A stretch of 38,430 nucleotides of DNA from Candidatus Puniceispirillum sp. (GTDB lineage Bacteria; Pseudomonadota; Alphaproteobacteria; Puniceispirillales; Puniceispirillaceae). Positions 7,850 to 15,687 of the stretch are shown one piece after another (positions within the stretch are counted from its first letter, which is position 1; each line of letters begins with the position of its first letter). A program made the translations under genes and the position numbers. Below the pieces are notes generated by a model. The model was not told the DNA's origin. It did no database searches and saw nothing but the letters and a program-made list of their open reading frames with translations. The stretch is taken from positions 1 through 38,430 of the forward strand of contig JADHOR010000016.1 in assembly GCA_016778895.1 (NCBI GenBank), in the 5' to 3' direction.

Positions 7850-9286
7850 ATGCCCTATCCTGAGTTGAAAATGCTAATCGCTGGCGAGTGGGTGCTGGGC
7901 AGTGACGGTGCAAGTGAGCCGGTTATCTGTCCTGCTGATGGCACGGAGATCGGTCAGGTGCCTCATGCCAGCCCGGTAGACCTTGATCTGGCGCTGCAAA
8001 GTAGCCTTGACGGGTTTAACCTGTGGCGCAAGATGACCCCGCATTCTCGTCAGGCCATCCTGGAAAAGGCGGCGCGCCTGCTTGAGGACAGGTTTGAGGT
8101 TAATTCCGCTAATCTTACGCGCGAAATGGGCAAGCCACTTGCTGAGGCAAAAATAGAAATGCAGGTCGCAATTGATCTGCTTCGTTGGTATGCAGAAGAA
8201 GCTAAACGTATTTATGGGCGGATTATTCCGTCACGCTTTCCCGGGATGCAGCACGAGGCGCGCAAGCTGCCAATTGGGCCAGCACTGGCCTTTGTTGCAT
8301 GGAATTTTCCAGCAACAAACGTGATGCGCAAGGTTGCGGGTGCGTTGGCTGCTGGATGTTCGATTACGATTAAACCAAGTGAGGAAACCCCGGCAACTGC
8401 CATTGCGATTGGCGCAGCGCTGATGGATGCGGGCTTGCCGGCGGGTGTGCTGAATATTGTCTTTGGTGTGCCGGCACAAGTATCAGAACATTTGCTTGGC
8501 TCGACTATCCCCCGCAAACTCAGTTTTACCGGCAGCGTACCTGTGGGCATCCACTTGCAACAGCTTGCGGCGAAAAACATGATCCGCTGCACGATGGAGC
8601 TTGGTGGCCATTCGCCGGTCATGGTGTTCAAAGATGCTGATATTGATGCTGCGGCGCAGCTTTGCGCGATGGGCAAATTCCGCAATGCCGGTCAGGTTTG
8701 TATTTCACCAACCCGCTTTTTCATTGAAGAGCCAGTTCGTGATCAATTTTTGGCGGCGTTCAGAAAACATGTCGAGGCGGTCAATACCGGTAATGGCCTT
8801 GATGCCGGTGTAACAATGGGGCCGCTTGTCGCTGAACGCCGGATTGACATCATGAACGGCTTTGTTGCTGATGCCGTTAAAAAGGGTGCCGAGCTTGTGG
8901 TTGGTGGCGGCCGGATCCAGAGCCCGGGGTCATTTTACCAGCCAACCCTGTTGAGTGATGTTCCCGACACGGCGCGTATCATGACCGAAGAACCTTTTGG
9001 CCCGATTGCGCCAACCGCGGTTTTTACAAATATTGACGAAGTGATCGCTCGGGCAAACTGTTTGCCATTCGGTCTTGCTGCCTATGCCTTTACTAGCAAC
9101 CCAAAAACCGTTGGAATTTTAAAAACCGAGATTGAATCTGGTATGCTTGCAGTGAACTCACTTCATGTACATTCGGTAGAAACACCATTTGGCGGACTGA
9201 AATTCAGTGGCTATGGGCATGAAGGCGGGATCGAGGGTCTGGAAGCATTTCTGGCAACTCGTTATTCGAGCGAGATTTATAATTAA
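7850..9286 (+). CDS. NAD(P)-dependent aldehyde dehydrogenase
   Basis: 478 residues. Oxidises an aldehyde to the acid. Family residues are in place: N152 (WNFP), E250 (MELGGHSP), nucleophile C284 (GQVCISPTR) and E381 (EEPFGP). Overall shape is of the succinate-semialdehyde / broad-range branch, with a KPSEETP cofactor motif at 175-181; the substrate is not defined. GGAG at 7838-7841, eight bases before ATG, supports the start. The upstream 169 bases contain a small inverted repeat (GTTGT 7739-7743 / ACAAC 7748-7752) that could be an operator. No partner gene follows on the same strand, so it appears monocistronic. Confidence 0.88.
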   Translation: MPYPELKMLIAGEWVLGSDGASEPVICPADGTEIGQVPHASPVDLDLALQSSLDGFNLWRKMTPHSRQAILEKAARLLEDRFEVNSANLTREMGKPLAEAKIEMQVAIDLLRWYAEEAKRIYGRIIPSRFPGMQHEARKLPIGPALAFVAWNFPATNVMRKVAGALAAGCSITIKPSEETPATAIAIGAALMDAGLPAGVLNIVFGVPAQVSEHLLGSTIPRKLSFTGSVPVGIHLQQLAAKNMIRCTMELGGHSPVMVFKDADIDAAAQLCAMGKFRNAGQVCISPTRFFIEEPVRDQFLAAFRKHVEAVNTGNGLDAGVTMGPLVAERRIDIMNGFVADAVKKGAELVVGGGRIQSPGSFYQPTLLSDVPDTARIMTEEPFGPIAPTAVFTNIDEVIARANCLPFGLAAYAFTSNPKTVGILKTEIESGMLAVNSLHVHSVETPFGGLKFSGYGHEGGIEGLEAFLATRYSSEIYN

Positions 9287-9397
9287 AGATTGCCAGCTTG
9301 ACGCCATGTTTGTTTTGCATTTACCGATGAGGAGTTAGGTTTTTAGTCAGCGTTATTCGCGTTTGATCAGGGAGGTGCGAGGCTAGGTGATCCGGTG

Positions 9398-9865
9398 CTA
9401 GCTTGCGCCGTCAATTTCCACCTCACCAGTCATGGTTTTTTCGAATTTCTCGAAAAACATCTTGGACAGTTTTTTTGCTGTGCTGGTGATCAGCCGGCTA
9501 CCAAGCTGGGCAATTTTGCCACCAGTCTCGGCGGTGGCACTATAGCGCAGAATTGTTGTGCCGCCATCTTCGGTCAAGGTCACGTCAGCGCCGCCCTTGG
9601 CGAATCCGGCAAGACCGCCTTCGCCCTCACCAGACAGGCTAAACCCATCCGGTGCTTTTGACTGGTCAAGCGTAACAAAGCCATTGAATTTGGCCTTTAC
9701 TGGACCGATCTTCAGCACAACTTTGGCAACCAGTTTGGTATCTGACTCGCGTTCAAGCGACTCGCAGCCCGGAATGCAGGCCTTTAGTATCTCGATATCA
9801 TTCAAGGCTTCATAGACCGCAGTACGGCTGGCAGGGATCGTGATTTCGTCGGCAATTTCCATCAT
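9398..9865 (-). CDS. CoxG-family SRPBCC protein
   Basis: 155 residues. The N-terminus (PASRTAVYEALNDIEILKA then CIPGCESLE) and the later GEGEGGLAGFAKGGADVTLTE stretch are characteristic of carbon monoxide dehydrogenase subunit G (CoxG), a START/SRPBCC-fold protein linked to assembly or membrane attachment of molybdenum hydroxylases. It lacks the ~40-50 residue C-terminal tail with a membrane anchor found in longer CoxG proteins, and no coxLMS genes are in the window, so it may serve another hydroxylase or an unrelated lipid-binding role. AGGA seven bases upstream of ATG 9865 supports that start over the adjoining ATG at 9862. The creatinase gene lies upstream on the same strand, separated by a stem-loop. 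Confidence 0.82.
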   Translation of the reverse strand: MMEIADEITIPASRTAVYEALNDIEILKACIPGCESLERESDTKLVAKVVLKIGPVKAKFNGFVTLDQSKAPDGFSLSGEGEGGLAGFAKGGADVTLTEDGGTTILRYSATAETGGKIAQLGSRLITSTAKKLSKMFFEKFEKTMTGEVEIDGAS

Positions 9866-9958
9866 GGCAAATTCCTAGCAACTGGCGGCAGCGATTGATA
9901 TGATAACATTCCCAAAATATATAGGACGACTAGCAGCCGACTTGCAACGGCAAAGGTG

Positions 9959-9990
9959 ATGCCAAGCCTCAGAATGCTCTGGCTTGGCAT
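9959..9990 (-). terminator. stem-loop downstream of the creatinase gene
   Basis: Ten perfectly paired bases (ATGCCAAGCC 9959-9968 with GGCTTGGCAT 9981-9990) and a 12-base loop, 38 bases past the creatinase stop and 93 before the coxG start. There is no T run on the minus-strand side, so it may be a weak terminator or an mRNA-stabilising 3' end. Confidence 0.55.
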
Positions 9991-10028
9991 ATTTCTTCCG
10001 GGCAGTACGAGAGTTGGGCTTGTACTGC

Positions 10029-11237
10029 TTAACCGACGATGTTGAAGTCCGGCCCGTAAGGATAATGGGTAATATTTTCATGACCATCATCGGTGATGAT
10101 CAGAATATCATGCTCACGGTACCCGCCAGCACCAGGCTTGCCTTGCGGAATGGTCAGCATCGGCTCCATCGACACAACCATGCCAGGCCTTAGCACAGTA
10201 TCAACATCTTCACGCAGTTCCAGCCCGGCTTCGCGGCCGTAATAATGCGACAGTATGCCGAATGAATGACCATAGCCAAAGCTCCGATATTGCAGTAGAT
10301 CGCGCTCTTGCAGAAAGGCGTTAATCTTTTGCGTAACGGAGCTACAGCTCACTCCTGGCTTCAGCAGGCTCATACCATATTCATGTGCGGCAATATTGGC
10401 TTTCCATATTAGTAGGCTGGCCGCATCCACCTCCTTTACGAACATGGTTCGCTCAAGCGCGGTATAATAGCCGGAAATCATCGGAAAGCTGTTAAGTGAT
10501 AGAATATCGCCGGCTTGCAAGGCTCTGCTGGTGACTGGATTATGCGCCCCATCCGTATTGATCCCGGATTGAAACCAGACCCATGTATCGCGATATTCGG
10601 CATTGGGAAATGCTGCGGCAATAGCAATCTCCATAGCATCGCGCCCGGCGATGGCAACGTCAATTTCACGCGCGCCTTGCTTTACTGTATCACGGATGGC
10701 ATAGCCGCCAATATCAGCAATCTTCGCAGCAGCTTTTATCAGCGCCAGTTCTGCTGCTGATTTATGCATCCGCTGCTGCATCACCTCATGTGACAAATTG
10801 ATCATGCTGGATGGTGATAGAAAATTCTTTAGCTTGTCATGCTGATCGAGGGTTAGATGATCTGCCTCATAGCCAATAGCACTGTTCTGACCGATCATTG
10901 AGCTGACGGCACGCCAGAAATTATCGCGCTTCCAATCGGTGTAGGTGACGTTGTCGCCAAAGCATCGCCGCCACGGCTGGCCGCCATCAATGCCCGCAGA
11001 AATTGTGGCATGATCACGTGCCGTGACGACAAGCGCATAAGGTCGGCCAAAGGCGCAATATAGAAATCCGGAATAATAGGCGATCGAATGCATTGAGGTA
11101 AAAACGGCAGCGTCCACATTGGCTGCGGCCATAATCCGGCGTAAACCGGCCAGTCGTGATTCATATTCGCTTGTGGAAAATTGAGCTGTTGCTTTTTCAC
11201 CGTTGTGAAAACGATAGGTTTCTGGTCGTAAAGTCAT
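10029..11237 (-). CDS. creatinase (creatine amidinohydrolase), M24 fold
   Basis: 402 residues, the same length as Pseudomonas creatinase. It has the pita-bread fold of M24 peptidases but lacks the metal-ligand set of the aminopeptidases. Residues known to act in creatinase fall in matching contexts and positions: H232 (GINTDGAHNPVT), E262 (YYTALERTMF), E358 (VVSMEPM) and H376 (GGYREHDIL). Long blocks such as YCAFGRPYALVV, IDGGQPWRR and GYGHSFGILSHYYGREAGLE are, from memory, nearly identical to the characterised enzyme. The expected reaction is creatine + water to sarcosine + urea, in the cytoplasm. GAGGG about six bases before ATG supports the start. It is divergent from an amidinotransferase gene. 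No creatininase, sarcosine oxidase or urease is in the window, so a related guanidino acid could be the true substrate. Confidence 0.88.
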   Translation of the reverse strand: MTLRPETYRFHNGEKATAQFSTSEYESRLAGLRRIMAAANVDAAVFTSMHSIAYYSGFLYCAFGRPYALVVTARDHATISAGIDGGQPWRRCFGDNVTYTDWKRDNFWRAVSSMIGQNSAIGYEADHLTLDQHDKLKNFLSPSSMINLSHEVMQQRMHKSAAELALIKAAAKIADIGGYAIRDTVKQGAREIDVAIAGRDAMEIAIAAAFPNAEYRDTWVWFQSGINTDGAHNPVTSRALQAGDILSLNSFPMISGYYTALERTMFVKEVDAASLLIWKANIAAHEYGMSLLKPGVSCSSVTQKINAFLQERDLLQYRSFGYGHSFGILSHYYGREAGLELREDVDTVLRPGMVVSMEPMLTIPQGKPGAGGYREHDILIITDDGHENITHYPYGPDFNIVG

Positions 11238-11549
11238 TTAGACCCTCCATTGACGTGTTCAAAAGAAGGCCCCGGCGTTCAGGACTTTGGATGAAAGGCG
11301 CAACCGCATATTTCGCCATGCAGTCGGAACGACGCCATCGTTCATGCCATCGATCTATATCAACAGTTTCAATAAAAGAGGCAAGTTTTTTTTGCCGGAC
11401 AGGTTAGCGCCACCCGATTAACGTGGTTTGAAGGGCGCGTAATATATTGTTTGGGACTGTTTGAAATTGTTGTATCAACGCTGGTGATTTTTTGCTGGTG
11501 ATTTTTGTATAAAACTATTTGAGTGCCGTGCGCCATCTGGGAGAAAATA
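11238..11549. promoter_or_regulatory. divergent control region between creatinase and amidinotransferase genes
   Basis: 312 bases with no supported gene, becoming strongly AT-rich toward the amidinotransferase. It contains a tandem 14-bp repeat (listed separately) and an AT-rich TATAAAA-like segment near 11508-11515 that could be a -10 region for the plus-strand gene. No guanidine riboswitch motif could be recognised by eye. Confidence 0.5.
11480..11507. repeat. tandem 14-bp repeat upstream of amidinotransferase gene
   Basis: The unit GCTGGTGATTTTTT occurs at 11480-11493 and is repeated immediately at 11494-11507 (last base G instead of T). It ends 42 bases before the ATG, directly ahead of the AT-rich likely -10 region, so a role as operator pair for an activator or repressor is possible; a replication-slippage duplication is the alternative. 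Confidence 0.7.
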
Positions 11550-12662
11550 ATGTCAACAATCGTGAATAGCTGGAATGAATGGGATCCGTTGAAACATGTC
11601 ATCGTCGGACGGGCCGATGACTGTCACATCCCGCCAGAAGAACCAGCCCTTGATGCCAAAGTGCCAGAAGATAGCGATATGCGCGGCCAATGGGGTCGGC
11701 GACCGCAGGAAAGCATCGACCGGGCCAATGAATTGCTGGATAATTTTGCGGCAATACTGGTCGCGCGCGGGATCAAGGTTGACCGGCCGACGCCGATTGA
11801 TTTTTCTCAGCCAGCGATAACCCCTGATTTTCATACCGAAAGCCAGTTTGGCTGCATGCCACCGCGCGATGTGCTGCTGACAGTTGGTAACGAAATTCTC
11901 GAAGCGACCATGTCATACCGCTGTCGCTGGTTTGAGTATCTTTGCTATCGTCCGTTGATGCAGAAATATTGGAATGAAGATCCGAATTTCCGTCATGAGG
12001 CCGCGCCAAAGCCGCGCCTGACTGATGCAGATTACCATCCAGATTACCTGTCCGAGAAAATTGGTGTTGCAAAGCGTTTGCAATGGGCCGCCGAGAAATT
12101 CTTTGTAACGACAGAAGAAGAGCCGTTATTTGATGCGGCTGATGTTTTGCGCTTTGGTAAGGATCTCGTTGTTCAACACGGCTTTACGACGAATTTAAAA
12201 GGCATTGAATGGCTGCGCCGGCATTTTCCCGATCATCGGGTTCATGCGGTTAATTTTCCTGGAGACCCTTACCCGATCCATATTGATGCGACCTTTACCC
12301 CGCTTCGCCCCGGCCTGATTTTGAATAATCCGCAACGCCGCCTGCCGGAAGAACAGCGCCGGATGTTCAATGATAACGGGTGGGAAATTGTCGATGCGGC
12401 ACAGCCAGCGCATAACGCCCCGCCGCCGCTATGCTATTCGTCGGTTTGGCTTAGCATGAATGTTCTTGTGCTTGACCCCAAAACAGTTTGTGTCGAAAAA
12501 TCCGAGGTCTATCAGGCTGAACAGATGGACAAGCTGGGGATGAATGTGATCGAGGTTGATCTGCGGGATGCTTATGCCTTTGGTGGCGGTTTGCATTGCT
12601 GTACCGCAGATGTTAACCGTGAAAGTGTGCTGGAGGATTATTTCCCGAAACTGGCGGGCTAA
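11550..12662 (+). CDS. glycine amidinotransferase-like enzyme (AGAT / CyrA / StrB family)
   Basis: 370 residues. Moves an amidino group from L-arginine to an amine acceptor through a cysteine-amidino intermediate. The catalytic set is present: LFDAADVLRFGKD (D195/D198), H244 in YPIHIDATF and nucleophile C350 in GGGLHCCTAD. The PLRPGLILNNPQR and SSVWLSMNVLVLD blocks match vertebrate AGAT. The two positions near the catalytic His that differ between AGAT (Asn, Met) and CyrA (Phe, Ser) are Tyr241 and Ile243 here, so glycine as acceptor is plausible but not certain. GGGAG six bases before ATG 11550 fixes the start; a GTG at 11523 lies upstream of this site. It is divergent from a creatinase and 36 bp ahead of a DegT aminotransferase. 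Confidence 0.87.
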   Translation: MSTIVNSWNEWDPLKHVIVGRADDCHIPPEEPALDAKVPEDSDMRGQWGRRPQESIDRANELLDNFAAILVARGIKVDRPTPIDFSQPAITPDFHTESQFGCMPPRDVLLTVGNEILEATMSYRCRWFEYLCYRPLMQKYWNEDPNFRHEAAPKPRLTDADYHPDYLSEKIGVAKRLQWAAEKFFVTTEEEPLFDAADVLRFGKDLVVQHGFTTNLKGIEWLRRHFPDHRVHAVNFPGDPYPIHIDATFTPLRPGLILNNPQRRLPEEQRRMFNDNGWEIVDAAQPAHNAPPPLCYSSVWLSMNVLVLDPKTVCVEKSEVYQAEQMDKLGMNVIEVDLRDAYAFGGGLHCCTADVNRESVLEDYFPKLAG

Positions 12663-12698
12663 AACAACCTCCGCCATTGATAAGTGAGGTATAGGCCA

Positions 12699-13901
12699 AT
12701 GACTCAAGCGGTGTTTCGAAAACCGTTTACCCAGCAAGAGGGTATACCCGAAGCTGGCATAAAACGTGCGGTCGAGATTATGCAAACCGGCCGATTGCAC
12801 AGGTATAATCTACTGCCCGATGAAGTTGGTGAGGTCGCCGCCCTGGAAATGGAATATGCGAAATGGCAGGGGGCGGATTATTGCGTTGCCTGTGCTTCTG
12901 GCGGCTATGCTATTCAGCTTGGCCTGCGCATTTGCGGGGTTAAGCCCGGCGATAAAGTGCTGGCGAATGCTTATACTCTGGCCCCGGTTCCGGGCGCCAT
13001 TCATAATGTTGGCGCTGTGCCGGTGCTGGTTGATATTGATGAGAATTATCATATCGATTGTAATGATCTGGATGCCAAAGCCGCAGCCAGCGGAGCCAAG
13101 CATCTGCTGCTATCATATATGCGCGGTCACATTCCGGATATGGACAGGGTGCTGGCGGTATGTGCCAAACATGATATCAGCATCATCGAAGATTGCGCCC
13201 ATACGATGGGGGCGAAATGGCGCGGTATCCGATCAGGAAATTTCGGCAAAGTGGCAGCTTTTTCAACCCAGACCTATAAGCATATGAATTCGGGCGAGGG
13301 CGGATTTTTGACCACAAATGATGCCGAGCTTGCGGCGGTTGCGGTGGTATCGTCCGGCTCCTACATGCTCTACGGCCGGCATGGTGCCATACCGGCTGAA
13401 GAAGTGTTTCAAAAAGTACGGCTTCATGCGCCAAATTATTCGGGGCGAATGGATCATCTGCGTGCGGCGATTTTACGGGCGCAATTGCCGATGCTTGAAG
13501 ATAATCTGGCACGCTGGAATCAGCTTTATGAACGGCTTTATGGGCATTTATCGGCAATGGGCGGGGTGATGATTCCGCCGCGCAAACAAGAAGAGTTTTA
13601 TGTTGGCTCATCAATCCAATTCCGCGCTGACGCGCTTGCGGCGGGTGAGGTTCCTGATTTCGTTGCGGCCTGTGCCAAACGGGGGGTTGAGCTGAAATGG
13701 TTCGGTGATGCTGAACCAAAAGCCTTTACCAGCCGATATGATAGCTGGCGTTATATCGATGATATTCCAGTTTTGCCAACAACGCTAAGGGTGCTGGAAA
13801 AGACCCTCGATATGCGTGTGCCCCTAACCTTTACGATTGCTGACTGTGATATGATTGCCGAAATTATCAATGATGAAATTCAGCCATTTTTGAAAAATTA
13901 A
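12699..13901 (+). CDS. DegT/DnrJ/EryC1/StrS-family PLP aminotransferase
   Basis: 400 residues. Family members transfer an amino group from Glu or Gln to a keto-sugar or keto-cyclitol. The PLP-binding lysine is K194 in TQTYKHMNSGEGG and the cofactor Asp is D165 in IIEDCAHTMGAKW; the N-terminal WQGADYCVACASGGYA block is the phosphate-binding region. GAGGT at 12686-12690 lies eight bases before ATG 12699; the GTG at 12684 overlaps that site and is rejected. It follows the amidinotransferase by 36 bp on the same strand and precedes a strong terminator, so the two probably form a two-gene operon. In streptomycin-type pathways a DegT aminotransferase makes the amine that an amidinotransferase then guanidinates; that parallel is an inference. 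A branch acting on non-sugar oxo-compounds cannot be excluded. Confidence 0.86.
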   Translation: MTQAVFRKPFTQQEGIPEAGIKRAVEIMQTGRLHRYNLLPDEVGEVAALEMEYAKWQGADYCVACASGGYAIQLGLRICGVKPGDKVLANAYTLAPVPGAIHNVGAVPVLVDIDENYHIDCNDLDAKAAASGAKHLLLSYMRGHIPDMDRVLAVCAKHDISIIEDCAHTMGAKWRGIRSGNFGKVAAFSTQTYKHMNSGEGGFLTTNDAELAAVAVVSSGSYMLYGRHGAIPAEEVFQKVRLHAPNYSGRMDHLRAAILRAQLPMLEDNLARWNQLYERLYGHLSAMGGVMIPPRKQEEFYVGSSIQFRADALAAGEVPDFVAACAKRGVELKWFGDAEPKAFTSRYDSWRYIDDIPVLPTTLRVLEKTLDMRVPLTFTIADCDMIAEIINDEIQPFLKN

Positions 13902-13922
13902 CCGGCGCTTTGGACGCTAAAA

Positions 13923-13955
13923 TGGGCCACAATATCACTGTGGCCCATCGTATTT
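13923..13955. terminator. bidirectional terminator
   Basis: A perfect 9-bp stem (TGGGCCACA 13923-13931 with TGTGGCCCA 13939-13947, 7-base loop) lies between the converging aminotransferase and metY genes. It is followed by TCGTATTT on the plus strand and TTTTAG on the minus strand, so it can serve both. Confidence 0.82.
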
Positions 13956-13968
13956 AAGGTGCAAAGGA

Positions 13969-15276
13969 TTAGCCATTAGCGGCAGCAAGCGCCTGTTCGA
14001 TATCGGCAATAATATCGTCAAAATGCTCAATCCCGACGGCAAGCCTTACATAGCCCGGGGTCACCCCGGTCTTTAGCTGATCGTCGGCAGAAAGCTGCGA
14101 ATGGGTTGTCGATGCCGGATGAATGGCAAGGGTGCGTGCATCACCGATATTGGCAACGTGATAGATCATTTTCAGATTATCAATGAACTTGCGGCCAGCT
14201 GCCTCACCGCCCTTCAGCTCGATGCCAACGATCGGCCCGTAACCACGGTTTAGATATTTGTCGGCCTTGGCTTTTTGCGCGCCCTCAAAAAGGCTCGGGT
14301 AAATTACCTTCTCAATGGCCGCATGCTTAACCAGATGTTCGGCAACGCGTTGCGCATTGTCCTGATGAACGCGGAACCGTAATGGCAATGTTTCCAGACC
14401 TTGGATCAACTGGAACGAATTGGTCGGAGAAATTGCCGCCCCGAGATCGCGAAGCATTACAACGCGGGCGCGAATGGCAAAGGCGATTGGTGCGCCGAGC
14501 GCTTCGGGAACAAGGCTGCCCCAAACCGCACCGTGATAGCTTGGGTCTGGTGTGTTGAAAAGTGGATGCCGGTCCGGATTCTTTGTCCAGTCGAAGGTGC
14601 CACTATCAATGATGATGCCGCCAATTGAGGTGCCGTGACCGCCAATATATTTGGTCAGCGAATGCACAACAACGCTGGCGCCATGATCAATTGGCCGGCA
14701 GGTAATCGGGGCGGTGGTATTGTCAACGATAAGCGGGATATTAAGGCTCTTGCCAATTTCGGCAACCTCAGCAATGGGAAAAACATTCAGTTTCGGATTG
14801 GGCAAAGTCTCGGCGAAATAAGCGCGGGTTTTTGCGTCGGTTAGGTCGCGGAAACTTTCTGGGTTATCCGCATCGGCAAAGCGCACCTCGATTCCAAGCT
14901 GTTTGAAGGTGTTGGCAAAAAGGTTCCATGTGCCACCATAAAGATGCGGCGATGAAACAATATTATCACCGGCACTGCACAGGTTTTGAATGCTGAGGGC
15001 AACGGCCGATGATCCAGATGCAACAGCCAGCGCAACCATACCCCCTTCAAGCGCGGCAACCCGTTCTTCTAATACCGCATTGGTCGGGTTCATGATTCGC
15101 GTGTAGATGTTGCCAAGCTCGCGAAGGCCAAATAAATTGCCGGCATGCTCGGTGCTGTCAAACTGTTAGCTGGTGGTCTGATAGATCGGTACAGCAACTG
15201 CATTAGTTGCGCTATCACGGCGATAGGTGCCGGCGTGAAGTACCAATGTTTCGGGATTCCGATAAGTTGCTGACAT
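13969..15276 (-). pseudogene. metY: O-acetylhomoserine sulfhydrylase gene with in-frame stop codon
   Basis: Reading from ATG 15274-15276, with GAGG about nine bases upstream, the frame encodes a full-length (435 codons) Cys/Met-metabolism PLP enzyme, starting MSATYRNPETLVLHAGTYRR, which makes homocysteine from O-acetylhomoserine and sulfide. Codon 37 is TAA (15166-15168) in the block PIYQTTS-stop-QFDSTEHAGNLFG, where the family normally has an aromatic residue, usually Tyr or Phe; one base change from TAT/TAC explains it. The rest is intact: YTRIMNPTNAVLEE (58-71), PLP Lys at position 209 (VVHSLTKYIGGHG) and a normal C-terminus. A restart at ATG 15093 (codon 62) would lose the Tyr and Arg of YTR that bind the neighbour's PLP phosphate, so it should not give an active enzyme. 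Either a fresh pseudogene, a suppressed stop or a sequence error. Confidence 0.85.
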
Positions 15277-15687
15277 AGTTTCTGCCTCTTTTTGAATGAA
15301 TTTAATGAAGTAAAAGATTTAGAAAAATTTGCCTCAATACGCGAAAAAAAATTAGAAAGTTAAAAAAAATTTCTAAAAATTAAAGTAATTTGTAAAAACG
15401 TCTATTTTTGATCCCGAATTGAGCAATTTATAGCGTTGTCCTGGTGAGCAAGCGGTCGGCGACAGTTAACGACTGGATACGGCAGCGTTATTTTTTTTGG
15501 GATATTGGTTATGTGATGGGTGGTTTTGCATCGCTTTTTTGCTGATCACGGTGCAGCGTCATGATATCAATATCGCCCTAACATTCACCGGGCGATGCGA
15601 TCGCCGCGGTTTACCAGTCTCTGCCATACGGTTCTGACCATGGTAGCTTGTCAAAATTTTAATTTTTCAGATCTTATGGGGACATAA
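15277..15687. promoter_or_regulatory. 411-bp divergent intergenic region between metY and D-malate/tartrate dehydrogenase genes
   Basis: No gene is supported here. The metY side (15300-15415) is extremely AT-rich and contains an inverted repeat TTAGAAA (15351-15357) / TTTCTAA (15370-15376). The other side holds a GC-rich hairpin (ATCGCCC 15572-15578 with GGGCGAT 15590-15596, 11-base loop) about 90 bases before the dehydrogenase start, which could be a leader structure. I looked for a SAM riboswitch upstream of metY and could not recognise one. Confidence 0.45.

Noticed and set aside
11391-11407. Short stem GGCAA / TTGCC around a T-rich loop in the same region.
   Set aside because: Five base pairs without a T run beyond it is too weak to call a terminator.
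11238-11549. Possible guanidine (ykkC-type) riboswitch in the creatinase/amidinotransferase control region.
   Set aside because: None of the conserved ykkC sequence blocks could be recognised by eye; a covariance-model search would decide.
15093-15093. ATG 15093 as the true start of a complete 374-residue MetY.
   Set aside because: The upstream frame encodes a good MetY N-terminus with ribosome binding site, and starting here would remove the PLP-phosphate-binding YTR motif.
15277-15420. Possible SAM-type riboswitch upstream of metY.
   Set aside because: The leader is very AT-rich and I could not match the conserved pairing elements of SAM-I or SAM-II; a covariance search would decide.
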